From assembly GCA_964626885.1 (NCBI GenBank), contig CAZVJA010000114.1, positions 1 to 15,863 of the forward strand: a stretch of 15,863 nucleotides of DNA, given 5' to 3'. The notes under the pieces are model-generated. The model ran no database searches. It was not told the origin of the DNA and saw only the letters and a list, made by a program, of their open reading frames with translations. The position numbers and the translations under genes were made by a program. Of the stretch, positions 8,332-15,193 are shown piece after piece. The number at the start of each line of letters is the position of its first letter. The first letter of the stretch is position 1. This stretch comes from CAZVJA01 sp964626885 (GTDB lineage Bacteria > Planctomycetota > Planctomycetia > Planctomycetales > Planctomycetaceae).

Positions 8332-8339
8332 CCTCTTCC
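8332..8339 (-). promoter_or_regulatory. Ribosome site deciding the peroxidase start
   Basis: GGAAGAGG on the minus strand precedes the ATG at 8328 by a short spacer. It supports this start over the upstream in-frame ATG at 8394, which would place charged residues ahead of the lipoprotein signal. Confidence 0.6.
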
Positions 8340-8520
8340 GTTTCAGAAAAGTGTGTTCCAGGTGAGGTCGGCGTCGCTCGTTCTCATGGCGCAAACGTGA
8401 CGCCGCAGTTCCTGCATTATTGCGAAACGGAATCGATCCGGCCAGTTTGCGGACGGAATCCGTGACCTTGGTTGAGACCGTTCTACGTCGTCTTTCCCGC
8501 GGATATTCGCCATCTGATGC

Positions 8521-8569
8521 GCAAAAAAGAAACCCCGGTCAGCGGAAGACCGGGGCAATGCGTTTTTTT
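8521..8569. terminator. Bidirectional Rho-independent terminator
   Basis: A perfect 8-bp GC-rich stem (CCCCGGTC 8533-8540 and GACCGGGG 8548-8555) has a 7-nt loop. It is flanked on the left by an A-run (8523-8528, T-run on the minus strand) and on the right by seven T (8563-8569). It ends the amidotransferase-like gene on the minus strand and separates it from the peroxidase gene. Confidence 0.88.
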
Positions 8570-8646
8570 CGATAATCCTGTCCGCGACGTCACCTCATCC
8601 TTAAAGCAAACGCGCGGGAGAGGGAAATCTCGGAATTTGGTCGGTT

Positions 8647-9405
8647 TCACGCCGCTTTGCGGAACTCGAGAATGGTGGCCTGCGGCTGGCGACACGCCTC
8701 GAGAAACGTTTCGAAAATCTGCATATCGAGGGCGGACGCCGATTCGTTTTCGGGATGCCACTGCACACCGACGCAGAACCAGTTTTCGTCAATCGATTCG
8801 TAGGCTTCAATAACACCGTCTGGCGCGGTTGCACAAACGCGGAACAGGTCCGCAACATGCTCGACCGCCATATGGTGTTGGCTGTTCACCCGAATCTCGC
8901 CAGGTCCGTAAATCACGTCCATGCGAGTTCCGGGGACAATCTCGATGATGTGTCGCAGCGTCGGCTCGACCGGATCGCGGTGCTGCAGCGGTTTCGGTAC
9001 TGCCTCGGGAACATGGGCATGCAGCGTTCCGCCGCAGATGACGTTCAATTCCTGCATTCCGACGCCGATGGCAAGAATCGGAATACGCATTTCGATGGCC
9101 ATCTTGCACAACCGGCGGTCAAAATCTTCTCGCCGTGCCGGCATCGATCGTGACGAGGGATGGCGATCCATTCCCAGACGAATAGGATCGAGGTCAAAAT
9201 TGCAGCCGCACAATACGAGACCATCGAGCATCTGAAGTGTCTGCTTGAGATCTTTGTCGTCGGCCAGCGGCGGCACCAGAAACGGCAATCCACCGGCGTT
9301 CGTCACCGAATCGTAATAGCCGGTGTTGAACCAGCTGAGCGCGATCTCTTCTTTCTTGGGAGCACGATACTCACCATTGATGCCAATAACCGGCTTGGTA
9401 GCCAT
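8647..9405 (-). CDS. Class-I glutamine-amidotransferase-like protein (peptidase C26 family) lacking the nucleophile
   Basis: A 252-residue cytoplasmic protein that resembles gamma-glutamyl-gamma-aminobutyrate hydrolases (PuuD/peptidase C26). Family landmarks are KPVIGING at the start, YYDSVTNAGGLPFLVPP, the Gln-Glu-Leu-Asn-Val helix after the elbow, GEIRVNSQHH, and the C-terminal VQWHPE with the catalytic His and Glu. The nucleophile elbow, normally GICRGMQ, reads AIGVGMQ: Cys is replaced by Gly and Arg by Val. The usual GG-x-D motif is changed to CGCNFDLDP. Unless another Cys substitutes, ordinary hydrolase activity is unlikely, and a binding or different role should be considered. I chose the ATG at 9405 over an upstream ATG at 9495 because it opens the family fold and has AAGGA 6 nt before it; the extra 30 residues look non-homologous. 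It ends before a strong terminator. Confidence 0.88.
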   Translation of the reverse strand: MATKPVIGINGEYRAPKKEEIALSWFNTGYYDSVTNAGGLPFLVPPLADDKDLKQTLQMLDGLVLCGCNFDLDPIRLGMDRHPSSRSMPARREDFDRRLCKMAIEMRIPILAIGVGMQELNVICGGTLHAHVPEAVPKPLQHRDPVEPTLRHIIEIVPGTRMDVIYGPGEIRVNSQHHMAVEHVADLFRVCATAPDGVIEAYESIDENWFCVGVQWHPENESASALDMQIFETFLEACRQPQATILEFRKAA

Positions 9406-9922
9406 GAGGAATCCTTCCCTGTTGGCGCACATCCTGTGCTTGAACAAAAGGCCGAACGGTGACGATGTCGCGAGGGGGACGCAGCATCCCCACAAGAGCG
9501 CGGACGAACGAGGAACGTGGCTTTCGCGCCGAACGAGAAGGGCTCAAAGCCCGGCGACGGGAGGGCAGCGAGGGATGGCGAAGATTGATGGGGCACGTGG
9601 AATCCATTCCTGTGCGTTCAAACCTGGGAACCGTTCCTTCGGTCCGTTATCGACGGGTTGACTCTAGTTACTCCTGATTGAGGTTGTCCAGCAACTGGAT
9701 CATTTTGGGCAAGATCGGCGCCATGACCCCATTATGTAGTGGTGAGGGGGGGGGTTCATACGCACTATTCGCGATTCGTCGGCGGGTCAACACCAGACGC
9801 GAAGTGACCCATGTCCCCGAATATTCTTCACAGATTTCCCGAGTAGTTTCCCCAGGGCGCAACGCGGAGTTATGCTGGCAGCGAGCTGAAAACTCCGCCA
9901 AACGCCGATCATTCCGGCCTCC
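9406..9922. other. Sparse 517-bp region between divergent genes
   Basis: This region lies between the amidotransferase-like gene (minus) and tsaE (plus) and should hold both promoters. A run of nine G occurs at 9746-9754. A minus-strand TTG-started frame (9901 to 9668, 77 codons) ends in MAPILPKMIQLLDNLNQE, which looks protein-like, but the rest is rich in Arg and Pro and no ribosome site is visible. I do not call it a gene. No tRNA, repeat array or clear promoter was found. Confidence 0.5.
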
Positions 9923-10489
9923 TTGAAGAACGGCATTCGTCGACTACTCGTGAGCAGTTCACCTCTCAACACCGATGATTCCTGGGCCTTCGAGGCTCAC
10001 GACGAGCAGGGTACCGATGCGCTCGGCCAGGCCTTGGCCCAGGTTCTACAGCCGGGAACGGTCGTGGCGTTAATAGGTGACCTGGGCGCGGGAAAAACCC
10101 GGTTTGTCCAGGGGGTCGCAGCGGCACTCGGAATCGATCCTCTCTCCGTCACCAGCCCGACATTCGTTCTGCATCAGGAGTATGCGGGGCGGCTCCCCCT
10201 TCACCATTTCGACACGTATCGGTTGCGGGATTCCGATGAGTTCCTTGAGCTCGGAGCAGCCGAACTGCTCGATTCGCCAGCGGCATCGTTCGTGGAATGG
10301 GGAGACCGTGTGGCGGACGTTCTTCCTGCAGACCTGCTCCGCATCGAGATCGAAGTGACCGGGCCATGCTCCCGCCGGTTTCGATTTTCGACATCGGGGC
10401 CACGCTCTCAATCGGTGCTCACCGCGCTGCGTAAACTGTTATCTCACAATGGTTCCGATCCGCTACCGGCGGAGGATTCCGACAATTGA
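9923..10489 (+). CDS. tsaE: tRNA threonylcarbamoyladenosine biosynthesis ATPase TsaE
   Basis: A 188-residue cytoplasmic ATPase of the TsaE/YjeE family. With TsaB and TsaD it helps place the threonylcarbamoyl group on A37 of tRNAs reading ANN codons (t6A), and its ATP hydrolysis resets the complex. Motifs in order: Walker A GDLGAGKT (52-59), the switch segment SVTSPTFVLHQEY, the HHFDTYRL motif and the FVEWGDR motif, all typical of the family. The C-terminal 25 residues are variable. The start is uncertain: the frame has no ATG, a stop lies at 9887-9889, and the candidates are TTG at 9923 and GTG at 9950, neither with a clear ribosome site. The N-terminus before Walker A is slightly longer than usual, so GTG at 9950 is quite possible. 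No tsaB or tsaD lies nearby. Confidence 0.93.
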   Translation: MKNGIRRLLVSSSPLNTDDSWAFEAHDEQGTDALGQALAQVLQPGTVVALIGDLGAGKTRFVQGVAAALGIDPLSVTSPTFVLHQEYAGRLPLHHFDTYRLRDSDEFLELGAAELLDSPAASFVEWGDRVADVLPADLLRIEIEVTGPCSRRFRFSTSGPRSQSVLTALRKLLSHNGSDPLPAEDSDN

Positions 10490-10760
10490 CGAGAATCGTT
10501 GTCTCCGGAACGATCGGTAGAAGTCTCATTGTCGCCGCGACTTCGTCGTCCTTCCATGCCGGAAAAGCTGTCGCCTGAATTTCAAACTGTGGGATCGTCG
10601 AAATTGATCTCTGCGGAGACGGATGCCTAAACATCCCTGTCCCACCGCCTCCACACGGAAAAACCCTAACAGTTACCCAAACAGAATGCGCTCTCGCGGT
10701 TCTGGAGACTCGCACCACCGCGCGTCAGCCGCGACCTGCAAGCGCCATCAAACCTGCCAC

Positions 10761-10766
10761 AAGGAG
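10761..10766 (+). promoter_or_regulatory. Ribosome site of the Cys-rich protein gene
   Basis: AAGGAG stands 11 nt before the ATG at 10778 and supports that start. The 288 bp between tsaE and this gene hold no other gene that I can see, so the promoter should lie there. Confidence 0.7.
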
Positions 10767-10777
10767 ATTTACGAACC

Positions 10778-11410
10778 ATGCGCTGGATGACTCTTGCCAC
10801 GATTGTTGGCCTGACCCTCGCCGTGAACGCCGCGAACGCGTTCGATGGCGGCTGCTGTGCCCCGGCTCCGAGCTGCTGCGCTCCCGCGCCGCAATGCTGT
10901 GCCCCGGCTCCTAAGTGCTGCGCTCCGGCCCCAAGCTGCTGTGCGCCTGCACCGACCTGCTGTGCTCCGGCTCCGGCCCCAAGCTGCTGCGCTCCGGCCG
11001 CGCCGAAGTGCTGTGCCCCGGCTCCGAGCTGCTGTGCGCCTGCCGCGCCCAGCTGCTGCGCCCCGGCTCCGAGCTGCTGCGCTCCGGCTCCCTGCTGTGA
11101 GCAGAAGTGCTGCCATCGCCGCTGTGGACATGGCTGCAAACTGTTCGGTGGATGCTGCCACCGCAACAAGTGCAACTCTTGCAATTCGTGCAATTCCTGC
11201 AATTCGTGTGACAACGGCTGCCATCGCCATCACTCCTGCCGTCTGTTCGGCGGATGCCACCGTCACAACGACTGCTGCGAATGCAACCAATGCAACGAAT
11301 GCGGTGGTTACGCGTACCAGACTCCCCGGCAGAGCATGTTCAGCCGGATGATGGAACTCGAACGCCGCAAGAACGCCTGGCTGATGGACACCTTCGTGAA
11401 CCGCTTCTAA
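10778..11410 (+). CDS. Secreted Cys-rich repeat protein (CC-A-P-A-P repeats)
   Basis: A 210-residue protein with a Sec signal peptide (residues 1-21, ending ANA). The mature part has about 43 cysteines, roughly one residue in five overall. Residues about 26-108 are tandem CCAPAPx repeats with twelve Cys-Cys pairs, the x being Ser, Gln, Lys, Thr or Pro. Then come two related Cys/His modules around a LFGGC core, separated by a CNSCNSCNSC stretch, and a Cys/Asn segment. The last ~35 residues (from GGYAYQT) are Cys-free and helical (MFSRMMELERRKNAWLMDTF). Such proteins are seen in planctomycetes. Possible roles, all inferred, are a disulphide-linked surface or wall component, or metal binding through Cys and His. 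I cannot name the function. A strong ribosome site and a downstream inverted repeat suggest a single-gene transcript. Confidence 0.9.
   Translation: MRWMTLATIVGLTLAVNAANAFDGGCCAPAPSCCAPAPQCCAPAPKCCAPAPSCCAPAPTCCAPAPAPSCCAPAAPKCCAPAPSCCAPAAPSCCAPAPSCCAPAPCCEQKCCHRRCGHGCKLFGGCCHRNKCNSCNSCNSCNSCDNGCHRHHSCRLFGGCHRHNDCCECNQCNECGGYAYQTPRQSMFSRMMELERRKNAWLMDTFVNRF
10851..11100 (+). repeat. Coding tandem repeat encoding CC-A-P-A-P units
   Basis: Units of about 21 bases, such as TGCTGTGCCCCGGCTCC plus one variable codon, are repeated about twelve times inside the Cys-rich gene. Some units carry an added Ala or Pro codon. Synonymous differences between units (TGC/TGT, GCG/GCC/GCT) show the array is not freshly duplicated. 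Confidence 0.85.
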
Positions 11411-11498
11411 TTCCCGAAGCCAGACACGACGAGACACAGCCATCGACGAGACATCTTAAGACGAGGCATCTCCCTTCCGGAAATTCCCGGTGTCGTGA

Positions 11499-11527
11499 GG
11501 AAACCCGGCCACTATGGCCGGGTTTCC
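11499..11527. terminator. Perfect inverted repeat between convergent genes
   Basis: GGAAACCCGGCC (11499-11510) and GGCCGGGTTTCC (11516-11527) form a perfect 12-bp stem with a 5-nt loop. It sits between the ends of the Cys-rich gene (plus) and the haloperoxidase gene (minus). It lacks a clear T-run on either side, but position and strength make a shared terminator likely. Confidence 0.7.
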
Positions 11528-11545
11528 GCATTTCGAATCGTTCGC

Positions 11546-12997
11546 TTAATGTGCCGGTCTCAGATAGTTGTCGATGGTGAAATCGGCAATGGAGTTTCCC
11601 ATCACAATTCCTGCATCGGCGTCGAACTTCCAGTGGATGCCGAGGTAAATACGGCTATCGGCGTTCTCACGCGCTGCCTGACTGAAACTCGTGAAGTGTC
11701 GTTTGACGTTGGGTCGGGGATGGCCTTGCGCATCGGTCGTTGTGTGTTTCAGCTCGTCCGAACCGATCGTAAATTGATACGCATCTCCGTAAAGCCTGGC
11801 CAGCGTTCGAAATGTCGCTGCCCCAAAAGTCGCGTGCCCCGAGGTGTACGCTGGAAACGGCGGAGTGAAATTGACTCCTCCGTTGCTCCCATTACTTGCC
11901 GGGGCTCCTAATGGGGTCCAAAGGGAATCCCCTGCGGTGAATTCGTTGTTGTCGTCTTCCGCGGCGCGGATGCCGATGATGGGCCGCCAGAATTTGTACT
12001 GGTATTTGCTGTACCAGCAGGTAATTCCTGCATCCGCCATGGCAATATTTACAAGAGCGAACAGACGAGCGTTCTCGGCAATCGAATTCTTCTCTGACTT
12101 CGCGATGACGCGGACGACCTGATTGTACAGCCGTGGAGGAGTTCCCAAGCCGATAGATCCGTCGTACGCCCAGAAGAGGCCGATTTCCGTTTGCTCGGGG
12201 GTTCGCTCCGTCGGTGTATTAATGCCGTCCCCTCCCAGCCGCTTTACCTCGTCAAGCGCCGCCGCGTATTCCATTCGTTCGGCGGCATCACTGCTATCTG
12301 GTTTCGGAGGGGGAGGCGCGTGGAAATCAAGCACATTGTCGATCGCAAACGGCAATACGCTTCCCCAAAGGGGAACATGCTGCCCTTGCGCCGGGTTGAT
12401 CGGATCGGGTTGATGCAAGCCGATCACGATGGGGACTGTTGGCAGCAGGGTTTCATCAGGTACATTTCCTCCATCCGCGGCGCGGTTAGCGAAGATATTC
12501 GCCGCGGCTTTCGCTCCAACGGTCTTCCCATCGTTCAGTCCGTTTTTCGGGGAGACGGACTTGAGACACTTCACAAGCTCCTGATCAAAGACGCTGGCCT
12601 GCTTCGGATACAGAACGACCAGCGTGTCATGGGCGGCGGTTGCGACTGCTGCTTCCATGGAAGCTTTTTTCAGTTTTGCTTTCGGGAGTCCTGTCGAAAC
12701 GGTGATGTAGGGTTCGTATCCGCCGGCAATCGCATTCACGGCGTCGTAAATCGCAATGTGCACGATCGCAAGGGCGCGGGAGGTGCGCGTCGGTCCCTTT
12801 TGATCGGCGGTTCCAAATGTACCACTGTGATCTTCAGCGACCGCATCGAGTGCGATTTCGTTCCACTTGAGAACAACATCATTCTTGCTCTTTCCATTCG
12901 GAGGTGCGGAACTGGCTATTTTCAGGTGGCCCAAACCCGAGATCAACACAATCAAAGCGGCAAATCCACCTCGTCGGATCATGTTCCAACTCATCAT
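11546..12997 (-). CDS. Exported vanadium-dependent haloperoxidase-type protein (PAP2 superfamily)
   Basis: A 483-residue protein with a signal peptide (about 1-32, ending near ASSA). It is largely helical and carries the full vanadate or phosphate pocket: KFWR (K335, R338), the YTSGHATF segment (S386, G387, H388) and SRIYLGIHW (R449, H455). These match the Lys-Arg, Ser-Gly-His and Arg-His ligands of vanadium haloperoxidases and related PAP2 phosphatases. The length and the SRxYxGxHW form favour the bacterial haloperoxidase-like group, which oxidises halides with hydrogen peroxide; acid phosphatase activity cannot be excluded. The start at 12997 is supported by GGAGAG 7 nt upstream and by the signal peptide; a frame from 13057 adds 20 charged residues without support. 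It stands alone, converging on the Cys-rich gene. Confidence 0.92.
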   Translation of the reverse strand: MMSWNMIRRGGFAALIVLISGLGHLKIASSAPPNGKSKNDVVLKWNEIALDAVAEDHSGTFGTADQKGPTRTSRALAIVHIAIYDAVNAIAGGYEPYITVSTGLPKAKLKKASMEAAVATAAHDTLVVLYPKQASVFDQELVKCLKSVSPKNGLNDGKTVGAKAAANIFANRAADGGNVPDETLLPTVPIVIGLHQPDPINPAQGQHVPLWGSVLPFAIDNVLDFHAPPPPKPDSSDAAERMEYAAALDEVKRLGGDGINTPTERTPEQTEIGLFWAYDGSIGLGTPPRLYNQVVRVIAKSEKNSIAENARLFALVNIAMADAGITCWYSKYQYKFWRPIIGIRAAEDDNNEFTAGDSLWTPLGAPASNGSNGGVNFTPPFPAYTSGHATFGAATFRTLARLYGDAYQFTIGSDELKHTTTDAQGHPRPNVKRHFTSFSQAARENADSRIYLGIHWKFDADAGIVMGNSIADFTIDNYLRPAH

Positions 12998-13470
12998 CTC
13001 AAATCTCTCCAGTTGAGGCTGCCCGCGGAAATGGGTCATTGCCCGTTCACGAAGCAACGCTTCCAGAAGTTCAGAATCGTTGCTGTCGTTGAATGTTGAA
13101 TGAAGTGCCTGAGCAGGGGATGTGCAAACCTCGAATGGTATCTTGGGCTACATGAGAAGATCCAGCGGCTTGCGTCGAGATTCCCGAATATCCAGCCAGC
13201 CTGTCAGGGTTGTTTCAACCGTCATGTGTACAGGCGGAACCATACAGTCTGGGTAAATAGCGAGCAGAACGCGTGCCAGTCTGCTTCGTACGACCGTCAA
13301 CTTCCATCGGGGGTTGTGAAAAGCATCGCGAATGGAATGACCCATAGTGAGTGGAGTTGGGCCCCTGCTAGCGATTCCGCCCAGCCTAGTGCCTTCCACC
13401 GACAATCGGCACAAGCGGTGTGCATCGCTCCGAGGATCAGAACTCGGTCGAGCAGGCGATGCGTCAACAA
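12998..13470. other. Intergenic region upstream of the haloperoxidase gene
   Basis: About 470 bp separate two minus-strand genes. The right-hand gene ends at 13471, and the haloperoxidase ribosome site GGAGAG is at 13005-13010. Open frames here have chance-like composition. I see no terminator with a T-run, no RNA gene and no convincing promoter. Confidence 0.5.
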
Positions 13471-13833
13471 TCAATGATCGTGGATGTATTCCACGAAACG
13501 ACCGTCCTCCGAAAACACCACTGTCACGTAGCACCAGGTGTAGCTGGAATAGACCCATTCCTGGCTTCCGTCGTCATCGCGTAACATCTCTGTGGGCTCA
13601 CCAAGAATCGTCTTCACTTCCTCGGTACTCATTCCGTGGGACAATTTGTCGAGCAATGACGGTCGGACGGCATGCCCCTCCATCACGAGATACTGGGGAA
13701 GCATCACGACCGAGAACGCAATCAGGATGCAGATGAATAGCAGCGTTCCAAACTCTAGGATCTCCCGCAGTTGGAATTTCTTCGCCGGCCTCGCGGCCAC
13801 TGAAGTCGCCATTTCGCGATCCGTGGAGTTCAT
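13471..13833 (-). CDS. Small membrane-anchored BamE/SmpA-like protein
   Basis: A 120-residue protein with one hydrophobic segment at about 28-50 (TLLFICILIAFSVVMLPQYLV) and a C-terminal domain of about 70 residues. The domain has LLDKLSHGMSTEEVKTILGEP followed by EWVYSSYTWCYVTVVFSEDGR, which matches the helix-helix-strand pattern of the SmpA/OmlA (BamE-like) fold, where a GMS/TxxEVxxILGxP motif is characteristic. Unlike BamE it lacks a lipobox, so it is probably anchored by an uncleaved helix, and a role in outer-membrane assembly is not implied. The open frame extends upstream to 13989 inside the MFS gene; I chose the ATG at 13833 because it avoids the overlap and leaves 10 nt after the MFS stop. 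An ATG at 13812 is also possible. Probably co-transcribed with the transporter. Confidence 0.75.
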   Translation of the reverse strand: MNSTDREMATSVAARPAKKFQLREILEFGTLLFICILIAFSVVMLPQYLVMEGHAVRPSLLDKLSHGMSTEEVKTILGEPTEMLRDDDGSQEWVYSSYTWCYVTVVFSEDGRFVEYIHDH

Positions 13834-13843
13834 TGTCTTCGCT

Positions 13844-15025
13844 TCAATTGGACAACAGATGTTGCGGTGGTTTGGCGTCTTCTTCTCGCACCGGTAGTAA
13901 CCACAATACTGAAGAGACACGCCCCCCCAGTGACACAAGAAACAGCAACCGGTAACTCTCAATCTGGAAGCTTCCCAAATTGATCGCAAATTCCGATTCC
14001 TTCAGTGACGCCAGCCATATCCCGCCGAGCAAACCGCTCAACCCCGCCAGCAATCCTCCTACGCGGTAAAACAATGCAAGCTGCGTCGTCGTATCGCCCT
14101 GCGGTGAGTGCTTCAAAACCAGATTGCGACCGCTGATGTTTGCCGCAGGCCAGCATCCCCACAGTGCGTAAGCTCCAAAAACCCACCACCACTGCGAGGG
14201 TGTTGCACACAACCAGAAGAGCATCGATCCACCACCCGCCAGTAAGACGCCAAAAATCAACAATTGCTTGTTCCGCTGACGATCAGCCCATCGCCCCGAA
14301 ATCCAACTGACTGGCAGGCTCAAGCCTCTTTGAACCGTGTTCAAAAGCTGATACGTCCCCAGCGGAACGGCCAGCGGTCCGGTCAGAAATCCAAAGAATA
14401 CTCCCTGAGTCAGCCCGTTGAAGGCCGCCAGCCACCAATTCTGAAACATCAGAAACCGAAGCGATCGGTCACGGAGAGACGCGACGATCGCAGCCAGACT
14501 CGGCACCGCTGACCCCTCCGCCCGACCTCGTCCGGCGATACTCGGCAATTTCAATAGCGGAATCATCGACGCAAGTTGCAGCGCGATGCCCAGCGCAAAG
14601 ACCACGACATAAGCCAACAGCAAGGCATCGGTGGGCCCGTTCTTCCGCCACCAGTCGATTGCATACCCCCCCGCCATCGGAACAAACAGCAGCACGGAAA
14701 AATCCGCAATCTGCTGCCACGCGAAGAAACGCCCCCAATGGTCCTCAGGCACAAGATCGGCCAGCCATGAGAGAAGCGCAATGTAGGCGATCGCCCCGAG
14801 CGCCTGCGAGATCGCGAGGCACCCCGCCAATGTCCAGAGGGCCGCTTCACCAGTCGGTCGAATCGCGGAAAACGCCAGCAACGGTATGCCGATCGAAACA
14901 AGCCGAGCGACGAGAGAACAGCCGATCCAGACCCTTTTGCGATCCCCCGTCTTCCGGACGACAGGCCGGGTTGCCAAGGCCGCTATTCCCACCGTTTCGG
15001 GAATGATCAGCAGCAATGCCATCAT
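13844..15025 (-). CDS. MFS transporter, N-terminally truncated by an amber codon
   Basis: The uninterrupted part encodes 393 residues with about ten or eleven hydrophobic segments, the order and loops of a major facilitator superfamily permease. A central charged loop (about 170-200) separates the two halves, and SGRWADRQRNKQL in the second half resembles the MFS loop motif between paired helices. The substrate is not predictable. The visible start is a double ATG at 15025/15022 without a clear ribosome site. Just upstream the same frame continues for 20 more codons of transporter-like sequence (ALTTGGFFNYFGKELGAG) until a TAG at 15086-15088. Beyond the TAG it continues again with another N-terminal piece. 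The annotated 393-residue product therefore lacks most of the first membrane helix and may not be functional unless the amber is an error or is read through. Confidence 0.8.
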   Translation of the reverse strand: MMALLLIIPETVGIAALATRPVVRKTGDRKRVWIGCSLVARLVSIGIPLLAFSAIRPTGEAALWTLAGCLAISQALGAIAYIALLSWLADLVPEDHWGRFFAWQQIADFSVLLFVPMAGGYAIDWWRKNGPTDALLLAYVVVFALGIALQLASMIPLLKLPSIAGRGRAEGSAVPSLAAIVASLRDRSLRFLMFQNWWLAAFNGLTQGVFFGFLTGPLAVPLGTYQLLNTVQRGLSLPVSWISGRWADRQRNKQLLIFGVLLAGGGSMLFWLCATPSQWWWVFGAYALWGCWPAANISGRNLVLKHSPQGDTTTQLALFYRVGGLLAGLSGLLGGIWLASLKESEFAINLGSFQIESYRLLFLVSLGGRVSSVLWLLPVREEDAKPPQHLLSN

Positions 15026-15193
15026 CCGATGGCCAGCCCCGAGTTCCTTGCCGAAATAATTGAAAAAACCGCCGGTTGTCAGGGCCTAACCAGCCGTCCA
15101 GAGAGCCTGATTGCAGACCATCGCCCGCGTGACACCCACCCACTCCGGACGGGAGAAATCCGAGTGCTCACGCCGAGGGACGAGCTGACTCAT
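15026..15193 (-). pseudogene. Interrupted N-terminus of the MFS transporter gene (in-frame TAG at 15086-15088)
   Basis: From an ATG at 15193 the frame reads MSQLVPRREHSDFSRPEW, then VGVTRAMVCNQALWTAG, then TAG, then ALTTGGFFNYFGKELGAG, and joins the transporter at 15025 without a shift. A short hydrophilic start, then a helix with an ALWTAG-x-ALTTGG pattern, is what the first membrane segment of such transporters looks like, so the TAG falls inside helix 1. Replacing one base would give Tyr or another sense codon. The gene is either a young pseudogene, uses the internal ATGs, or contains a sequencing error. Confidence 0.7.

Larger units (their letters stand above)
8329..8646. other. Intergenic region upstream of the peroxidase gene
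   Basis: This gap lies between two minus-strand genes. It contains the terminator at 8533-8555 and must hold the peroxidase promoter between there and 8328, but I could not pick a convincing -35/-10 pair. No plausible small gene was seen. Confidence 0.5.

Noticed and set aside
8343..8394. Upstream start for the peroxidase at 8394
   Set aside because: It would add 22 charged residues before a clear lipoprotein signal, and the ribosome site favours 8328.
10851..11220. CRISPR-like or non-coding repeat array
   Set aside because: The repeats keep codon phase, vary synonymously and lack unique spacers, so they are a coding tandem repeat.
10666..11443. Minus-strand frames with Gly-Ala-Gln or Ala-Arg-Gly repeats
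   Set aside because: They are antisense shadows of the CCAPAP tandem repeat; the plus frame has the signal peptide and ribosome site.
12191..13099. Plus-strand 302-codon frame over the 5' part of the haloperoxidase gene
   Set aside because: The minus strand carries the signal peptide and family motifs; this frame has no recognisable features.
13100..13477. Plus-strand 125-codon frame in the gap upstream of the haloperoxidase gene
   Set aside because: No domain, no ribosome site and chance-like composition.
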